Part shown: positions 5,357 to 6,402 of the stretch, piece after piece
How the letters are laid out: every line of letters starts with the position of its first letter
How positions within the stretch are numbered: position 1 is the stretch's first letter
DNA from: Muribaculaceae bacterium
Lineage (GTDB): Bacteria > Bacteroidota > Bacteroidia > Bacteroidales > Muribaculaceae
NCBI GenBank assembly: GCA_029057255.1
Contig: JAICZO010000112.1
Location: forward strand, 1 to 6,402
Reading direction: 5' to 3'
DNA length: 6,402 nucleotides
The notes under the pieces: generated by a model
The model's input: the letters and a program-made list of their open reading frames with translations, nothing else
Told to the model about the DNA's origin: nothing
Databases searched by the model: none
Program-made: the position numbers and the translations under genes

Positions 5357-6402
5357 GTGTCAAGAAAAAGAAAAGTTCTTCCTGTCCTTCAGGATGTCGA
5401 GATAATCGATGTGGCGGCGGAGGGCAATGCCCTCGCGCGTGTTGACGATATGGTCGTGTTTGTGCCTTTCGGCGCTCCCGGCGACCGTGTCGACATTAAA
5501 CTTGAGAAGAAAAAGAAATCATATGCGCAAGGCCGCATCGAGGCTTTCCGCAAGCGCAGCGACATCCGTGTCGAGCCCCGCTGCGAGCACTTCACCGTCT
5601 GCGGCGGTTGCCGCTGGCAGCATCTGCCCTACGACTACCAGCTCCGCTGCAAAAGGCAGCAGGTGGTCGACGCGCTCGAGCGCATAGCCAAGGTGGAGCT
5701 CCCCGGGATACCGGCGGCCTTAGGCAGCGACAATATATGGGAGTACCGCAACAAGATGGAGTATACTTTCTCCAACAAGTCGTGGCTGACATTCGAGCAG
5801 CTCAACAGCGGCTGCGAGTTCCCCGACCGCGATGCAGCAGGTTTTCATATCCCCGGCGCCTTCGACAAGGTGCTCGACATCGGCCGCTGTCATCTCCAGG
5901 ATGACATCTCCAACCGTATGCGCCGCTTCGTCAAGGAGTACGGCAAGGCTCACGGCCTGCCCTTCTACGACCTGAAGGCGCAGTGCGGCTTCCTGCGCAC
6001 GATGATGGTGCGCATAGCATCGACAGGCGAGATTATGGTAGTGGTAGTCGTCGGCGAGGACCGTCCCGCCGAGCTTAAGGCCATGCTCGAGGCCTTTGCG
6101 GCTGAATTCCCGCAGGTTACGTCGCTCATGTATGTCGTCAATACCAAGGTGAACGACACTATCGGCGACCTGCCTGTCGTCCTCTTCTCCGGCAAGGAGT
6201 ATATCGAGGAGGAGATGGAGGGTCTGCGCTTCCGTGTCGGCCCCAAATCGTTCTATCAGACCAACTCTCATCAGGCATACCGCCTCTATCAGGTCGTGCG
6301 CGACTTCGCCCGCCTCACCGGCGACGAGCTTGTCTATGACCTCTATACCGGCACCGGCACTATAGCCAATTTTGTGGCCCGCAAAGCCCGGCAGGTGGTG
6401 GG
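5357..6402 (+). CDS. rlmD: 23S rRNA (uracil-5-)-methyltransferase, RlmD/RumA family (3' end beyond window)
   Basis: SAM-dependent enzyme forming 5-methyluridine in 23S rRNA (U1939 in E. coli for RlmD). The 348 visible codons show an N-terminal TRAM RNA-binding domain (about 9-65, with NALARVDDMVVFVPFGAPGD), iron-sulfur cysteines C76-x5-C82-x2-C85 plus C178 in DIGRCHL, the FYQTN motif (299-303) and the SAM-binding loop DLYTGTGTIANF (328-339). The catalytic cysteine and C-terminal base lie past 6402. The start is inferred: a TAA at 5351-5353 closes the frame just upstream, and the first in-frame ATG is at about residue 32, inside the TRAM domain, so the GTG at 5357 (fMet-SRKRKVLPV) is the only start that keeps the domain whole. 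The family name could also be TrmA-like or RlmCD-like; in this phylum the RNA target is not certain. Truncated only by the window edge. Confidence 0.92.
   Translation, partial: MSRKRKVLPVLQDVEIIDVAAEGNALARVDDMVVFVPFGAPGDRVDIKLEKKKKSYAQGRIEAFRKRSDIRVEPRCEHFTVCGGCRWQHLPYDYQLRCKRQQVVDALERIAKVELPGIPAALGSDNIWEYRNKMEYTFSNKSWLTFEQLNSGCEFPDRDAAGFHIPGAFDKVLDIGRCHLQDDISNRMRRFVKEYGKAHGLPFYDLKAQCGFLRTMMVRIASTGEIMVVVVVGEDRPAELKAMLEAFAAEFPQVTSLMYVVNTKVNDTIGDLPVVLFSGKEYIEEEMEGLRFRVGPKSFYQTNSHQAYRLYQVVRDFARLTGDELVYDLYTGTGTIANFVARKARQVV

Noticed and set aside
5720..6271. Minus-strand open frame of 183 codons opposite rlmD
   Set aside because: Antisense to conserved methyltransferase sequence, with no recognisable motif of its own.

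Overview
The window carries six protein-coding genes on a GC-rich background. Five lie on the minus strand and are transcribed leftward: alpha/beta hydrolase, membrane MurF-like ligase, D-Ala-D-Ala ligase homologue, uridine kinase, lptB. One lies on the plus strand and runs off the right edge: a 23S rRNA m5U methyltransferase. I see no tRNA, rRNA, CRISPR array, insertion sequence or phage gene. The only stretches without a gene are short: about 105 bp each at 1571-1675 and 5249-5356, plus 33 bp at the left edge.

The organism is probably a member of the Bacteroidota, most likely a Bacteroidales gut or host-associated bacterium; a Muribaculaceae-like lineage is a guess. The evidence is that promoter-like boxes matching the Bacteroidota -7 consensus TAnnTTTG lie in both intergenic spaces (exact matches in one, one mismatch in the other), that gene starts lack Shine-Dalgarno sequences, and that an LPS-export ATPase points to a Gram-negative envelope. 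The GC-rich third codon positions also produce long antisense open frames that are not genes.

Layout from right to left on the minus strand. A cytoplasmic alpha/beta hydrolase (start 5248) is followed after 15 bp by a Mur ligase and after another 12 bp by a Ddl-type ATP-grasp ligase, a tight three-gene operon. The Mur ligase has the MurF central and C-terminal domains, but its usual UDP-binding N-terminal domain is replaced by about 155 residues of membrane helices. The Ddl homologue keeps the catalytic triad and metal ligands but has a longer omega loop and an altered C-terminal substrate loop. A weak terminator and a new promoter separate this operon from a udk-lptB pair (7 bp apart). Divergently, rlmD starts at a GTG preceded by an exact -7 box.

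The most interesting content is the hydrolase / membrane MurF-like / Ddl-like cassette. It looks like a self-contained route that makes a dipeptide, attaches it to an acceptor at the membrane and can hydrolyse something related. It may be a parallel to canonical peptidoglycan precursor synthesis rather than the housekeeping MurF-Ddl pair. That is inference; whether the genome also carries a canonical murF and ddl cannot be seen from this window.
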